11,094 nucleotides of DNA from assembly GCA_946478895.1 (NCBI GenBank), contig CAMLDY010000085.1, positions 1 to 11,094 on the forward strand. The letters are read 5' to 3'. Positions within the stretch are counted from its first letter, which is position 1. Each line of letters starts with the position of its first letter. The position numbers and the translations under genes were made by a program. Under the pieces are notes generated by a model. That model did not search any database. It had not been told where the DNA came from and was given only the letters and a program-made list of their open reading frames with translations. Origin of the DNA: an uncultured Gemmatimonadota bacterium (GTDB lineage Bacteria > Gemmatimonadota > Gemmatimonadetes > Gemmatimonadales > Gemmatimonadaceae). Positions 1 through 7,140 of the stretch are shown here, in pieces.

Positions 1-7
1 GTTCTTC

Positions 8-34
8 TTGACAACTCCAAACGCGGACTGTAAT
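8..34 (+). promoter_or_regulatory. Possible sigma70-type promoter for the deacetylase-SusC-SusD operon
   Basis: A perfect -35 hexamer TTGACA is seen at 8-13 and a good -10-like hexamer TGTAAT at 29-34. The spacer is 15 bp, shorter than the usual 16-18. Transcription would begin near 41, about 28 nt before the first possible start codon of the operon. Only 68 bp of upstream sequence are available, so a further upstream promoter or gene cannot be excluded. Confidence 0.35.
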
Positions 35-44
35 AGAGTTGGGC

Positions 45-78
45 CCCGAGCCACTCTAACTGAGTGGCGTGGCTCGGG
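45..78 (+). promoter_or_regulatory. Overlapping alternative hairpins at the first start codon
   Basis: Bases 45-54 pair perfectly with 69-78 (10 bp, 14-nt loop), a stem that includes the GTG start codon at 69. Bases 50-56 pair perfectly with 62-68 (7 bp, 5-nt loop), which leaves the GTG free. The two stems share bases 50-54 because GTGGC is repeated in tandem at 64-68 and 69-73, so they exclude each other. No T-run follows, so this is not an intrinsic terminator. It may be a translation-control structure or an inverted-repeat binding site; the sequence alone does not decide. Confidence 0.4.
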
Positions 79-1049
79 CTGCGTCCCATGCTCGGCAGAG
101 CACTGACTACTTCCTCGGTTGGGAGGGTTGTACGCGGCTGCTTCGTTCGTTCGTTCTGCTGGCAAGTTGTGCATTCCTGATCGCGTCTCCTGCCAAGGTC
201 CTTGGCCAGGCTGACGCATCCCGCATTTCGGGGCAAAAGGAGCCGACGTACCTCGTGATTCGCGCCGACGACGGCGGGATGAGTCACAGCGTGAACATGG
301 CGCTGCAAAAGCTCATCGCGACGGGGATGCCCGTGTCGGTGTCGGTGATGTTTCCGACGCCGTGGTATCAGGAGACGGTTGAGATTCTGAAGCAGCATCC
401 CGAGGTGTCGGTCGGGATTCATCTCACCCTCAACTCAGAATGGAAGAACTATCGCTGGGGACCGGTCGCTGGTGCGACGACGGTCCCCTCTTTAGTGGAT
501 GCCGACGGTTATTTCTTTCCTTCCTCAGAAGCCCTCGAGAATCATCATCCCGATCCGAGGGAAGTCGAAACGGAGCTACGCGCCCAGATCGAGCGCGCCC
601 GCCGCTCCGGACTCAGAATCGACTACGTCGACTACCATATGGGAACCGTACGCGACAATCCCCAGTTCGCCGCGATCGCCGAGCGGCTGGCAAAGGAGTA
701 CGGTCTCGGGATGATGCAGTACTTCGGCGAGCCGCGTTACAACCCGCAGTACGAGGCACGCCCGCAGGACAAGCCCGACAGCCTGGTCGCGCTGGTGAAC
801 CGGCTCAGTCCGGGTTTCACGGTTCTGGTCACCCATTTGGGCATCGACAACGCCGAGCTCGGTGCATTGCTCGACATGAACACCGACGGCGGTCTCCCTG
901 AGATGAGCAAGAACAGGCAGGGGGAGCTCGATGCGATTACTTCGTCGCAATTCCGCGAGGCGGTCAAAGCCCGCGACGTGCGGCTGATTACATATCGGCA
1001 GTTGATCCAGATGAAAGGCCTGCAGTCCATGCACAGACCTGCAGATTAG
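69..1049 (+). CDS. Exported ChbG/YdjC-like carbohydrate deacetylase
   Basis: Members of the ChbG/HpnK (YdjC) family are metal-dependent deacetylases that remove N-acetyl groups from oligosaccharides such as chitobiose. Visible family signatures are RADDGG (residues 65-70, metal/catalytic Asp pair), GIHLTLN (116-122, metal His118), YVDYHMG (186-192, probable second metal His190) and a late THLG motif. The domain fills residues 60-315, the usual family size. It is preceded by an export leader: a hydrophobic stretch from about 28 to 41, with possible type I cleavage after GQA (residue 48). An LASC lipobox-like motif at 31-34 is an alternative, but the hydrophobic run continues past the Cys. The GTG start at 69 follows an in-frame stop at 57-59 and has no usable Shine-Dalgarno sequence. 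A CTG at 138, with GGGAGGG at 121-127, would give a more ordinary signal peptide. It is first in the operon, 31 bp before the SusC gene. The family is clear; the substrate is not known. Confidence 0.85.
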   Translation: MARAASHARQSTDYFLGWEGCTRLLRSFVLLASCAFLIASPAKVLGQADASRISGQKEPTYLVIRADDGGMSHSVNMALQKLIATGMPVSVSVMFPTPWYQETVEILKQHPEVSVGIHLTLNSEWKNYRWGPVAGATTVPSLVDADGYFFPSSEALENHHPDPREVETELRAQIERARRSGLRIDYVDYHMGTVRDNPQFAAIAERLAKEYGLGMMQYFGEPRYNPQYEARPQDKPDSLVALVNRLSPGFTVLVTHLGIDNAELGALLDMNTDGGLPEMSKNRQGELDAITSSQFREAVKARDVRLITYRQLIQMKGLQSMHRPAD

Positions 1050-1068
1050 AACCACCATGCCCGACAAC

Positions 1069-1074
1069 GGGGGG
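1069..1074 (+). promoter_or_regulatory. Ribosome-binding site that sets the SusC start
   Basis: Six consecutive G residues lie 6 nt before the ATG at 1081. The upstream in-frame ATG at 1057 has no purine-rich site in front of it. The 1081 start also gives a standard n-region (MKR) for the signal peptide. Confidence 0.6.
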
Positions 1075-1080
1075 ATAGCA

Positions 1081-4000
1081 ATGAAGAGGATGCTACAGGG
1101 TACACTTTCATTCGTGAACGCTCGCACACGCTGGTTCTCGGCGGCGTGTTTGAGCGTGGTTTTCACACTGTTGTTCAGCGCAACCGCGTTCGGACAGGAC
1201 ACCCCAATCAGCGGAACGGTTACGACATCGGCGGGGATCCCGCTGCCGGGTGTTACGGTTCGCGTTGAAGGAACCGAAATCAGATCAGTCACGGATGCGA
1301 ACGGAAACTACCGCTTGACCGCACCGGCCAACGGGACACTGACCTTCGCTCACGTCGGTGAGAAACCAGTTACCGCAGCGATCAACGGCCGGCGGACCAT
1401 CGATGTCCAGATGTCGGCGATCACCTACCTCGAGCAGGTCATCGTCACCGCCTACACCGAGCAGCGCCGGGCTGACATCACAGGCGCGGTTGCCAGCGTC
1501 GACGTCGACGCGGCGAAGAAGCAGAGCAACGCCAGCGTGCTCAAGGCGATGGATGCCACGGTCCCCGGCGTGACGCTCCAGACGAGCGGCTCGCCAGGCT
1601 CGCGAAGCACGATCCGTGTTCGAGGCATCAGCTCTTTCCAGAACAACGATCCGCTTTACATCGTCGACGGCACTCCGGTTCAGGACTCCTACGTCAACTT
1701 CCTCAATCCTGAGGACATCGCCTCTATTCAGGTGCTGAAGGATGCGTCGGCAGCGTCGATCTACGGTTCGCGCGCCAGCAACGGCGTAATCGTGATCGAG
1801 ACGATCAAAGGCAACGCCAGCGGAGCGCCGAGAGCGACTTTGCGCGCCAGAACCGGCATTGCAAGCCCGGTCAAGGGATACGACGACATTCTGCTCACCA
1901 ACTCCCTCGATTATTTCGCCGTTCAAAAGGCGCGCTATGACAATGCCGGGCAGCCGATCCCAGATGCACTCAAGGCCATCTACGGCGATCCAAACAACCC
2001 ATCGATCCCGCCATACACTTTCGTCACTCCTGGTGCGGTGCTGACGAGGGACGCGTTCGGTCGTCCGCTGACGGTGGATCTGTCTAAGTACTCCTATCCG
2101 AACGCGCTAATCGAGCCGGCAAGCACCGGCACAAACTGGTGGGACACCGTTTGGGGTTCGGCGCCAATTCAGGATTACAACCTCGATGTGAGAGGTGGTA
2201 CCGACGCCAACGCCTACGCCGTGTCCTTCAACTACTTCGATCAGAAGGGAACGGCGAAGTACACCGACTTCAGGCGCGGTAACGTCCGCGTGAACACGTC
2301 GTTCAATCGATCGAAGCTGAACTTCGGCGAGAACATCGCCCTGTCGATCGATCGTCACTACGGCGGCATTCCGGATGACCCGAGCACTGGCGCGGAAAAC
2401 GGAATCCTCGGCAAGGACATTCTCCTCCAGCCGATCGTGTCGGTCTATGACGTTGCCGGCAACTTTGCCGGCGCCAGGGGCGTACCCGCGGTAAACAGCA
2501 GCAACCCACTCAAGAACGCCTTCGATCAGAAAGACAACATCAACAAGGACAACCAGGTCTTCGGGAACATCTTCGCCGGCTACAATTTCACCCAGGCCGC
2601 GACGGTATTGAGCAGGCTCGGCTTCGACGTTCGGCAGAATGCGTTCAACGGGTACACTGCCATCACTCCTCAAAACAACGAGGCGTCGTTTTCGAACGGC
2701 ATCAACGAGTTCAACTATCAGCAGCTGGACTGGACCTGGACCAATACCGCCAGGTTCGTGAAGACGATCCGCACAAGCAGCGTGGATCTGTTGCTCGGTC
2801 AGGAGGCGAACGCGGGAAACAATCGCTTCTTCTCGGGCTCCATGTCCAACCTTCTGAACCCTGACGTCAACTCCCGCTACATTCAGGACGCGCTCGGCGA
2901 CCCGAGCACCAAGAACGTCTTCAGCTCCGGCGGACGGCACGCCTTGCTGTCGTTCTTCGGTAAGGCGGGACTCAATGTCGCCGACAAGTACGTGGCGAGC
3001 TTCACGCTGAGAAGAGACGGCTCTTCCAACCTCGGACCCGGTCATCAGTGGGGAACCTTCCCGGCGGTCGGTCTTGGCTGGCGGATCACCAACGAGCCGT
3101 TTCTTGCCAACAACAGGATCCTTTCGGACGTGATGCTCAGATATGGGTGGGGCATCACCGGCAACCAGGATATCCCGTCCGGCCGTATCGTGTCGACATT
3201 CGGCGGCGATCGCGGAGACACTTTCTACGACATCGCAGGCCAGAACACGACCATATTGCCGGGTTTCCGGCAGCAGGCGCTGGGCAATCCGAACCTGAAG
3301 TGGGAGGAGAACAAGTCGACCAATATCGGGGCCGATATGTCTCTCTTCGAGGGACTGCTAAACGTCGTTCTGGACGTGTACAAGCGCACGACGGATAACC
3401 TGCTGTTTGATCCGAGAACTCCTGCCACCGCGGGCATCGCGGCTCCGCCGATCGTCAACATCGGCAGGATGCGGAATTCCGGGTTCGATTTCTCAGTTGG
3501 TCACGTCGGTTCCTGGTGGAACGCCTCCTTCAACGGCAGCCACTACAAGAACACGATCCTTTCGATCGACGGCGTCCAGACCTCCTTCTTCGGCCCCGGA
3601 TCAACACGGCTCGGGAACGAGATAACAATTAACGAGGTTGGGCACCCGATCGGCACATTCTACGGCTACATCGCCGATGGCTTCTTCAGGGACGCGGCCG
3701 ACGTCAGCGCTCATGCAACGCAGGACGGCGCTGCTCCGGGACGCATCAAGTTCCGCGACATCAACGGTGACGGCGTCATCAACACCGACGACCGCACCAT
3801 CATCGGCAGCCCGCACCCCAACTTTACGATGGGCATCGATCTCGGCGCCCACCGCGGTGCCTGGGATGCAAGCGCAACCATTTTCGGAACGTACGGCAAC
3901 AAGATCTTCGAGAACCAGATGGACTTCTACGTGTTCCAGGACTTCTCGTCGAACGTGCGGAAGGACCTCCTGGCCAACTCATGGACACCGCAGAATCTGA

Positions 4001-4329
4001 ATGCCAAGTATCCGATACTCGACATCAATGACACCCAGAGTGGCCAGCCGAGCAGCTACTACGTGAAGGACGGCTCCTACACTCGGCTGCGCAGCATCCA
4101 GGTGGGTTACACCTTGCCGTCATCGGCTCGGTACCTGCCCGGCGGGCGCATCTATCTGCAGGGCGAAAATCTCTTTACCAAGACCAACTACGACGGTCTT
4201 GATCCGGCGCTACCTCCGGCGAATGCCAACGGTGCGGCGGGCGATATCCGAGATCAGTTCATGGGCGTTGATCAGGGTGCCTACCCGACCAACAGAATCT
4301 TCAGCATCGGCATAGTCACCTCCTTCTGA
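1081..4329 (+). CDS. SusC/RagA-family TonB-dependent outer-membrane receptor
   Basis: This is the outer-membrane barrel of a SusC/SusD uptake complex, importing oligomeric nutrients with energy from TonB/ExbBD. From the ATG at 1081 it has 1082 residues, normal for SusC. A signal peptide covers 1-38 (cleavage in AFG/QD). A carboxypeptidase-D regulatory-like domain follows at about 41-112 (ISGTVTT to IDVQMS). Next come a TonB-box-like segment EQVIVTAY (118-125) and the plug at about 128-244. The plug has the SusC hallmarks RGISSFQNNDPLYIVDG, LNPEDIASIQVLKDASAASI and YGSRASNGVIVIET. The rest is the beta-barrel, including the family-typical INGDGVINTDDRTIIGSPHP stretch, and the protein ends in a C-terminal aromatic residue (TSF). 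No STN domain precedes the CarboxypepD-like domain, so sigma/anti-sigma signalling through this receptor is unlikely. It could also start at 1057, eight residues earlier. The gene is intact, with no frameshift seen. The transported substrate cannot be read from the sequence. Confidence 0.95.
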   Translation: MKRMLQGTLSFVNARTRWFSAACLSVVFTLLFSATAFGQDTPISGTVTTSAGIPLPGVTVRVEGTEIRSVTDANGNYRLTAPANGTLTFAHVGEKPVTAAINGRRTIDVQMSAITYLEQVIVTAYTEQRRADITGAVASVDVDAAKKQSNASVLKAMDATVPGVTLQTSGSPGSRSTIRVRGISSFQNNDPLYIVDGTPVQDSYVNFLNPEDIASIQVLKDASAASIYGSRASNGVIVIETIKGNASGAPRATLRARTGIASPVKGYDDILLTNSLDYFAVQKARYDNAGQPIPDALKAIYGDPNNPSIPPYTFVTPGAVLTRDAFGRPLTVDLSKYSYPNALIEPASTGTNWWDTVWGSAPIQDYNLDVRGGTDANAYAVSFNYFDQKGTAKYTDFRRGNVRVNTSFNRSKLNFGENIALSIDRHYGGIPDDPSTGAENGILGKDILLQPIVSVYDVAGNFAGARGVPAVNSSNPLKNAFDQKDNINKDNQVFGNIFAGYNFTQAATVLSRLGFDVRQNAFNGYTAITPQNNEASFSNGINEFNYQQLDWTWTNTARFVKTIRTSSVDLLLGQEANAGNNRFFSGSMSNLLNPDVNSRYIQDALGDPSTKNVFSSGGRHALLSFFGKAGLNVADKYVASFTLRRDGSSNLGPGHQWGTFPAVGLGWRITNEPFLANNRILSDVMLRYGWGITGNQDIPSGRIVSTFGGDRGDTFYDIAGQNTTILPGFRQQALGNPNLKWEENKSTNIGADMSLFEGLLNVVLDVYKRTTDNLLFDPRTPATAGIAAPPIVNIGRMRNSGFDFSVGHVGSWWNASFNGSHYKNTILSIDGVQTSFFGPGSTRLGNEITINEVGHPIGTFYGYIADGFFRDAADVSAHATQDGAAPGRIKFRDINGDGVINTDDRTIIGSPHPNFTMGIDLGAHRGAWDASATIFGTYGNKIFENQMDFYVFQDFSSNVRKDLLANSWTPQNLNAKYPILDINDTQSGQPSSYYVKDGSYTRLRSIQVGYTLPSSARYLPGGRIYLQGENLFTKTNYDGLDPALPPANANGAAGDIRDQFMGVDQGAYPTNRIFSIGIVTSF

Positions 4330-4344
4330 CAATCAGCCTTCTCA

Positions 4345-4350
4345 AAGGAA
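4345..4350 (+). promoter_or_regulatory. Ribosome-binding site of the SusD gene
   Basis: AAGGAA lies 8 nt before the ATG at 4359, within the 29-bp gap after the SusC stop codon. No promoter is evident in this gap, which supports co-transcription. Confidence 0.5.
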
Positions 4351-4358
4351 AAGAGACG

Positions 4359-6179
4359 ATGAAAATAGTATCCAAACACTTTTTGCTTCGCGGTACAGGA
4401 CTGCTGGTTCTTGCGACAGCGGGCCTGTACGGTTGCAAGGATTTCCTGAGCAACGCGTCCCAGCCTCAGGGGACATTGAATCAAGGTACGCTCGCGACTC
4501 GCGACGGCGTCGAGGGAAGTCTCATCGCAACATATCGAGACCTCGACTGCACCAACTCACTTCCCCGGGACGGTTGGGGGTGCGCAGCCAGCAACTGGGT
4601 CTGGGGCGACGTCGCAAGCGACGACACCTACAAGGGGTCCGACCACCTCGATCAGTCTGACATCAACGATGTGGAGGCCTACCACTGGTCAGCCCCCGGC
4701 GCCATGGGGTACCTGGAAGACAAATGGGTTCAGGTGTACGAGGGCGTCGTGCGCGCGAATTCGACCCTCCGACTGCTTGCCGAGGTCAAGGGATCGAATC
4801 CGAGCGAGTTTTCGGTTGCGGACGCCAACGGCATTGAGGGCGAGGCGATCTTCCTCCGCGCGCACTACCTCTTCGAGGGCTGGCGCATGTGGGGGAACAT
4901 TCCTTACTACCGCGAGGACGACACGGATTTCCGCAAACCGAACGAGGATTCAAGCGCAGTCGCCGCCGATCTCCTGAAGGATCTGGACTCTGCGATCAAG
5001 CTCCTTCCGGCGACTCCGCGCAACGGCCAAAAGGGTCGCGCGACGTCGTGGACCGCTAAAGCCTACAAGGGCCGCGTCGAGATGTATAACCATCAGTACA
5101 CGGACGCCGTCGCGACCTTCAAGGATATCGTCACGAACGGGCCGTACGCTCTACAGGCGAATTTCGCGGACGTATGGACCGCGATCTTCAACAAGGAGAA
5201 CGGACCTGAAACTATATTCGCCTACCAGGCTTCAGCGAACGACGGTGAGCCGAACGCGGCAAATGCCAATGAGGGCGAGCGGCTCAACTTCCCCTATGCT
5301 CCGAGCCACTTCCAGTGCTGCGGCTTCAACGATCCGACGCAGAACCTCGTGAATGTGTTCAAAGTGGATGCGAACGGTCTGCCGCTTCAGCTTTCGGATC
5401 CGACCTGGAACGATTCGGACGCCGAATTCGTCGCCGGCAACATGACGCCGGTTGATCCGCGCCTCGACTGGACCGTCGGACGCGATGGTGTGCCGTACAA
5501 GGATTGGGAGCTTTACAGCAACACCTGGGCGCGAGATAAATCCAACGCCGGGCCGTACAGTCCCAAGAAAAACATCCATGAGAAGTCCAGCGGCGCCGAG
5601 ACGACCGTCGGCTGGCAGCCGCAGCAACAAAGCTCGATGAACATTCACCTGTTCCGCTACGCCGACTTGCTGTTGATGCTGGCGGAGGCAGAGGTCAAGA
5701 CGGGTGATCGTGCCGGCGCAATGGCTCTCGTAAACCAAGTCAGAGCCCGCGCGGCGGTGGCCGCGCAAGGCTGCGGCAATGGGAGCAGCAACGTTGCCAC
5801 GAAATACCCGCAGTGCGCCGGCGATAATCGCATGGCGGTGCCGATCAACGACCCCTCGATCACGTGGGCGAAATACGACGTCAGACCTTACCTGTCTTTC
5901 CCTGACGACGCTTACGCGCTCAAGGCGATCCAGATTGAGCGTCGACTCGAGCTGGCGCTGGAAGGCCAGCGGTTCTTCGATCTGCGGCGTTACGGAATGG
6001 ACGTAGCGAAGCAGGCGATCAATGTCGATTACCTCCCGAAGGAAAAGGTCAGGAGAGCCTACCTCACCGACGCCGAGCCGATCACGGACAGGCACCGCTG
6101 GTATGCAATTCCAGCAGCCGAAATCGAGCTAAGCAAGGTCGGAGGTGACGCGCAGATAAAGCAAAACGCTGGCTGGTAA
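4359..6179 (+). CDS. SusD/RagB-family surface lipoprotein
   Basis: SusD proteins are lipid-anchored lids on the SusC barrel that capture the ligand. The 606-residue product starts with a lipoprotein signal peptide ending at the lipobox LYGC (Cys26), followed by KDFL, a common SusD opening. Family-typical segments appear in order: GEAIFLRAHYLFEGWRMWGN with PYYRED (N-terminal SusD-like domain); GRATSWTAKAYKGRVEMY from about 226 (TPR-like helices); FRYADLLLMLAEAEVKTG from about 430; AIQIERRLELALEGQRFFDL with RRYG from about 523 (C-terminal SusD domain); and a final AIPAAEIEL stretch ending near QNAGW. Length is at the upper end of the usual 500-600 range. The start follows AAGGAA by 8 nt and the stop lies 22 bp before a terminator. 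Ligand specificity cannot be inferred. A vicinal Cys pair (FQCCGF), encoded near 5310, is unusual for this family. Confidence 0.95.
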   Translation: MKIVSKHFLLRGTGLLVLATAGLYGCKDFLSNASQPQGTLNQGTLATRDGVEGSLIATYRDLDCTNSLPRDGWGCAASNWVWGDVASDDTYKGSDHLDQSDINDVEAYHWSAPGAMGYLEDKWVQVYEGVVRANSTLRLLAEVKGSNPSEFSVADANGIEGEAIFLRAHYLFEGWRMWGNIPYYREDDTDFRKPNEDSSAVAADLLKDLDSAIKLLPATPRNGQKGRATSWTAKAYKGRVEMYNHQYTDAVATFKDIVTNGPYALQANFADVWTAIFNKENGPETIFAYQASANDGEPNAANANEGERLNFPYAPSHFQCCGFNDPTQNLVNVFKVDANGLPLQLSDPTWNDSDAEFVAGNMTPVDPRLDWTVGRDGVPYKDWELYSNTWARDKSNAGPYSPKKNIHEKSSGAETTVGWQPQQQSSMNIHLFRYADLLLMLAEAEVKTGDRAGAMALVNQVRARAAVAAQGCGNGSSNVATKYPQCAGDNRMAVPINDPSITWAKYDVRPYLSFPDDAYALKAIQIERRLELALEGQRFFDLRRYGMDVAKQAINVDYLPKEKVRRAYLTDAEPITDRHRWYAIPAAEIELSKVGGDAQIKQNAGW

Positions 6180-6201
6180 CAACCAGCTCTTAACAGCCGA
6201 T

Positions 6202-6236
6202 AAAAAACACCGGTACTTAAGTACCGGTGTTTTTTT
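6202..6236 (+). terminator. Intrinsic terminator of the SusC/SusD operon
   Basis: A 15-bp arm at 6202-6216 pairs perfectly with 6221-6235 around a TTAA loop, and the right arm runs into TTTTTTT (6230-6236). Because the loop is self-complementary the whole element is one uninterrupted palindrome. With six A residues on the left it could also stop transcripts coming from the right. It begins 22 bp after the SusD stop codon. Confidence 0.9.
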
Positions 6237-6344
6237 ACCAGGCCCCAACTCCTAGCTTTCTCAAGGGAAGCTGCGCAGCCGACTGATGTGAAACGGCATC
6301 GTCTGTTGCAACCGAGCATTCCCTGGTCAGCGGGTGTAACACGG
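6237..6344. other. Gene-free stretch between two terminators
   Basis: No convincing open reading frame, promoter or tRNA is seen in these 108 bp. A short palindrome GCTGCGCAGC occurs near 6270. Reading frames crossing the stretch on either strand also cross a terminator hairpin and have no family features. A short +-strand RNA ending at the next terminator is possible but has no promoter evidence. Confidence 0.4.
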
Positions 6345-6378
6345 AAGGTCCTGGCGCCAAGTGCCAGGACCTTTTTTT
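6345..6378 (+). terminator. Second intrinsic terminator, + orientation
   Basis: AAGGTCCTGGC (6345-6355) pairs perfectly with 6363-6373 around a 7-nt loop (GCCAAGT), and seven T residues follow at 6372-6378. On the - strand the hairpin is followed only by TTCC, so it favours + transcripts, although the - strand lipoprotein gene ends 39 bp away. It may be a back-up for the SusC/SusD operon or the end of an unrecognised small transcript. Confidence 0.8.
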
Positions 6379-6416
6379 CAGACTGTAGTCAATCCGAAAT
6401 CGGGCCCGCGTCCCGC

Positions 6417-7061
6417 TTAACAGACATCGAGTTTAGCCCAGGTAATACGCGCCTGGATTTCTGTATCCGCCGGGGGAGATACGGGCTTCAGCTCTAGCTG
6501 AAACTTGATTTGCAGTTGTCGGTAATCCGTGTTTGGAGGGATGGTCGCCACGAAACTGTCGGTCAAGTAGTTACTCCCGCTGGGGAATATTGTCTTCGTC
6601 CCGAGTACGGTCGTGCCCAAGTACATCAAGCTGTACGTTAGCTTCGTCGGCTGTGGTGTCAGAGTTGAATAGTTGCCGACGACTTTCCAACGGACCGTAA
6701 CTGTGGCCTGACCGGAAGTCGGAGTGCCGACTGGATCTGAGAGGCTAACTGTCGCCTCATTAACGGTTGGCGGTTGTCCGATCCGGTACCTCCAGATGTA
6801 ACTGCCATCGTCGTCAGGGGTAGCCTCATCGAGCTGAGTCCACAGTGAGCCGTACGGCTCCAGATTACCAGGATTCGAGTAATCCTGATCCGGTACGAGC
6901 ACCTCGCAGGACAACAGGCTCGCATTAGCCATTTTGGGCGCCAGTACGGTTTCGGAGCCTCGATCAGGAGCGCAACCGGCCGCTGCCAGAAGCCCAGATA
7001 ACACCGCCAAGCCGCCGACCCGAAAACGTAAGCCTCCGCCATCGCCATGTGACGTGTTCAT
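6417..7061 (-). CDS. Putative lipoprotein of unknown function
   Basis: I do not recognise the family. The frame is open to 7172, but the ATG at 7061 is preceded directly by GGGAGGGAAG on the coding strand and begins a lipoprotein signal peptide. This has an Arg-containing n-region, a hydrophobic core LAVLSGLLAAAG and Cys30 in AAGC. The 214-residue precursor is predicted to be membrane-anchored outside the cytoplasm. The mature part is rich in Thr, Ser, Val and Tyr in alternating patterns (for example QATVTVRW and LQIKFQLELK), suggesting a beta-sandwich. It has only two other cysteines, Cys52 and Cys214, the last being the final residue, so an end-to-end disulphide is plausible. It lies 79 bp after the AraC-type regulator on the same strand and may share its transcript. 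Its terminator is unclear. Confidence 0.7.
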   Translation of the reverse strand: MNTSHGDGGGLRFRVGGLAVLSGLLAAAGCAPDRGSETVLAPKMANASLLSCEVLVPDQDYSNPGNLEPYGSLWTQLDEATPDDDGSYIWRYRIGQPPTVNEATVSLSDPVGTPTSGQATVTVRWKVVGNYSTLTPQPTKLTYSLMYLGTTVLGTKTIFPSGSNYLTDSFVATIPPNTDYRQLQIKFQLELKPVSPPADTEIQARITWAKLDVC

Positions 7062-7071
7062 CTTCCCTCCC
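7062..7071 (-). promoter_or_regulatory. Ribosome-binding site that sets the lipoprotein start
   Basis: On the coding (-) strand GGGAGGGAAG abuts the ATG at 7061. No comparable site precedes the longer frame starting at 7172, which would also overlap the regulator's end and add 37 Arg-rich residues before the signal peptide. Confidence 0.65.
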
Positions 7072-7096
7072 AACACTCTCGGTTTGGTGTGACCCC

Positions 7097-7131
7097 TGCG
7101 ATCGCGACGATATTGGGATATTGCTGCGATC
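7097..7131. repeat. Short nested direct repeats upstream of the lipoprotein gene
   Basis: TGCGATC occurs at 7097-7103 and again at 7125-7131. Between them GATATTG is repeated at 7109-7115 and 7117-7123, one base apart. The element lies in the 79-bp gap between the regulator and lipoprotein genes, where a promoter or binding site for the lipoprotein gene would be expected. No -35/-10 pair is clear nearby. Confidence 0.35.
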
Positions 7132-7140
7132 TGCCGCCTA

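Noticed and set aside
1057..1080. Upstream ATG as the SusC start
   Set aside because: It has no ribosome-binding site and adds eight acidic or neutral residues before a normal MKR signal-peptide opening; the ATG at 1081 has six G residues 6 nt upstream.
2107..3045. Long - strand reading frame antisense to SusC (312 codons)
   Set aside because: GC-rich shadow of an unmistakable SusC gene; no family motifs, as for the other antisense frames over 1285-1926 and 5232-6095.
6059..6319. Small - strand reading frame of 86 codons
   Set aside because: It runs through the palindromic terminator and is antisense to the end of the SusD gene; low-complexity shadow frame.
6241..6344. tRNA gene between the terminators
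   Set aside because: No T-loop consensus or cloverleaf arms could be found.
6288..6497. Small + strand reading frame of 69 codons
   Set aside because: It reads through a terminator hairpin and into the antisense of the lipoprotein gene, with no ribosome-binding site or recognisable features.
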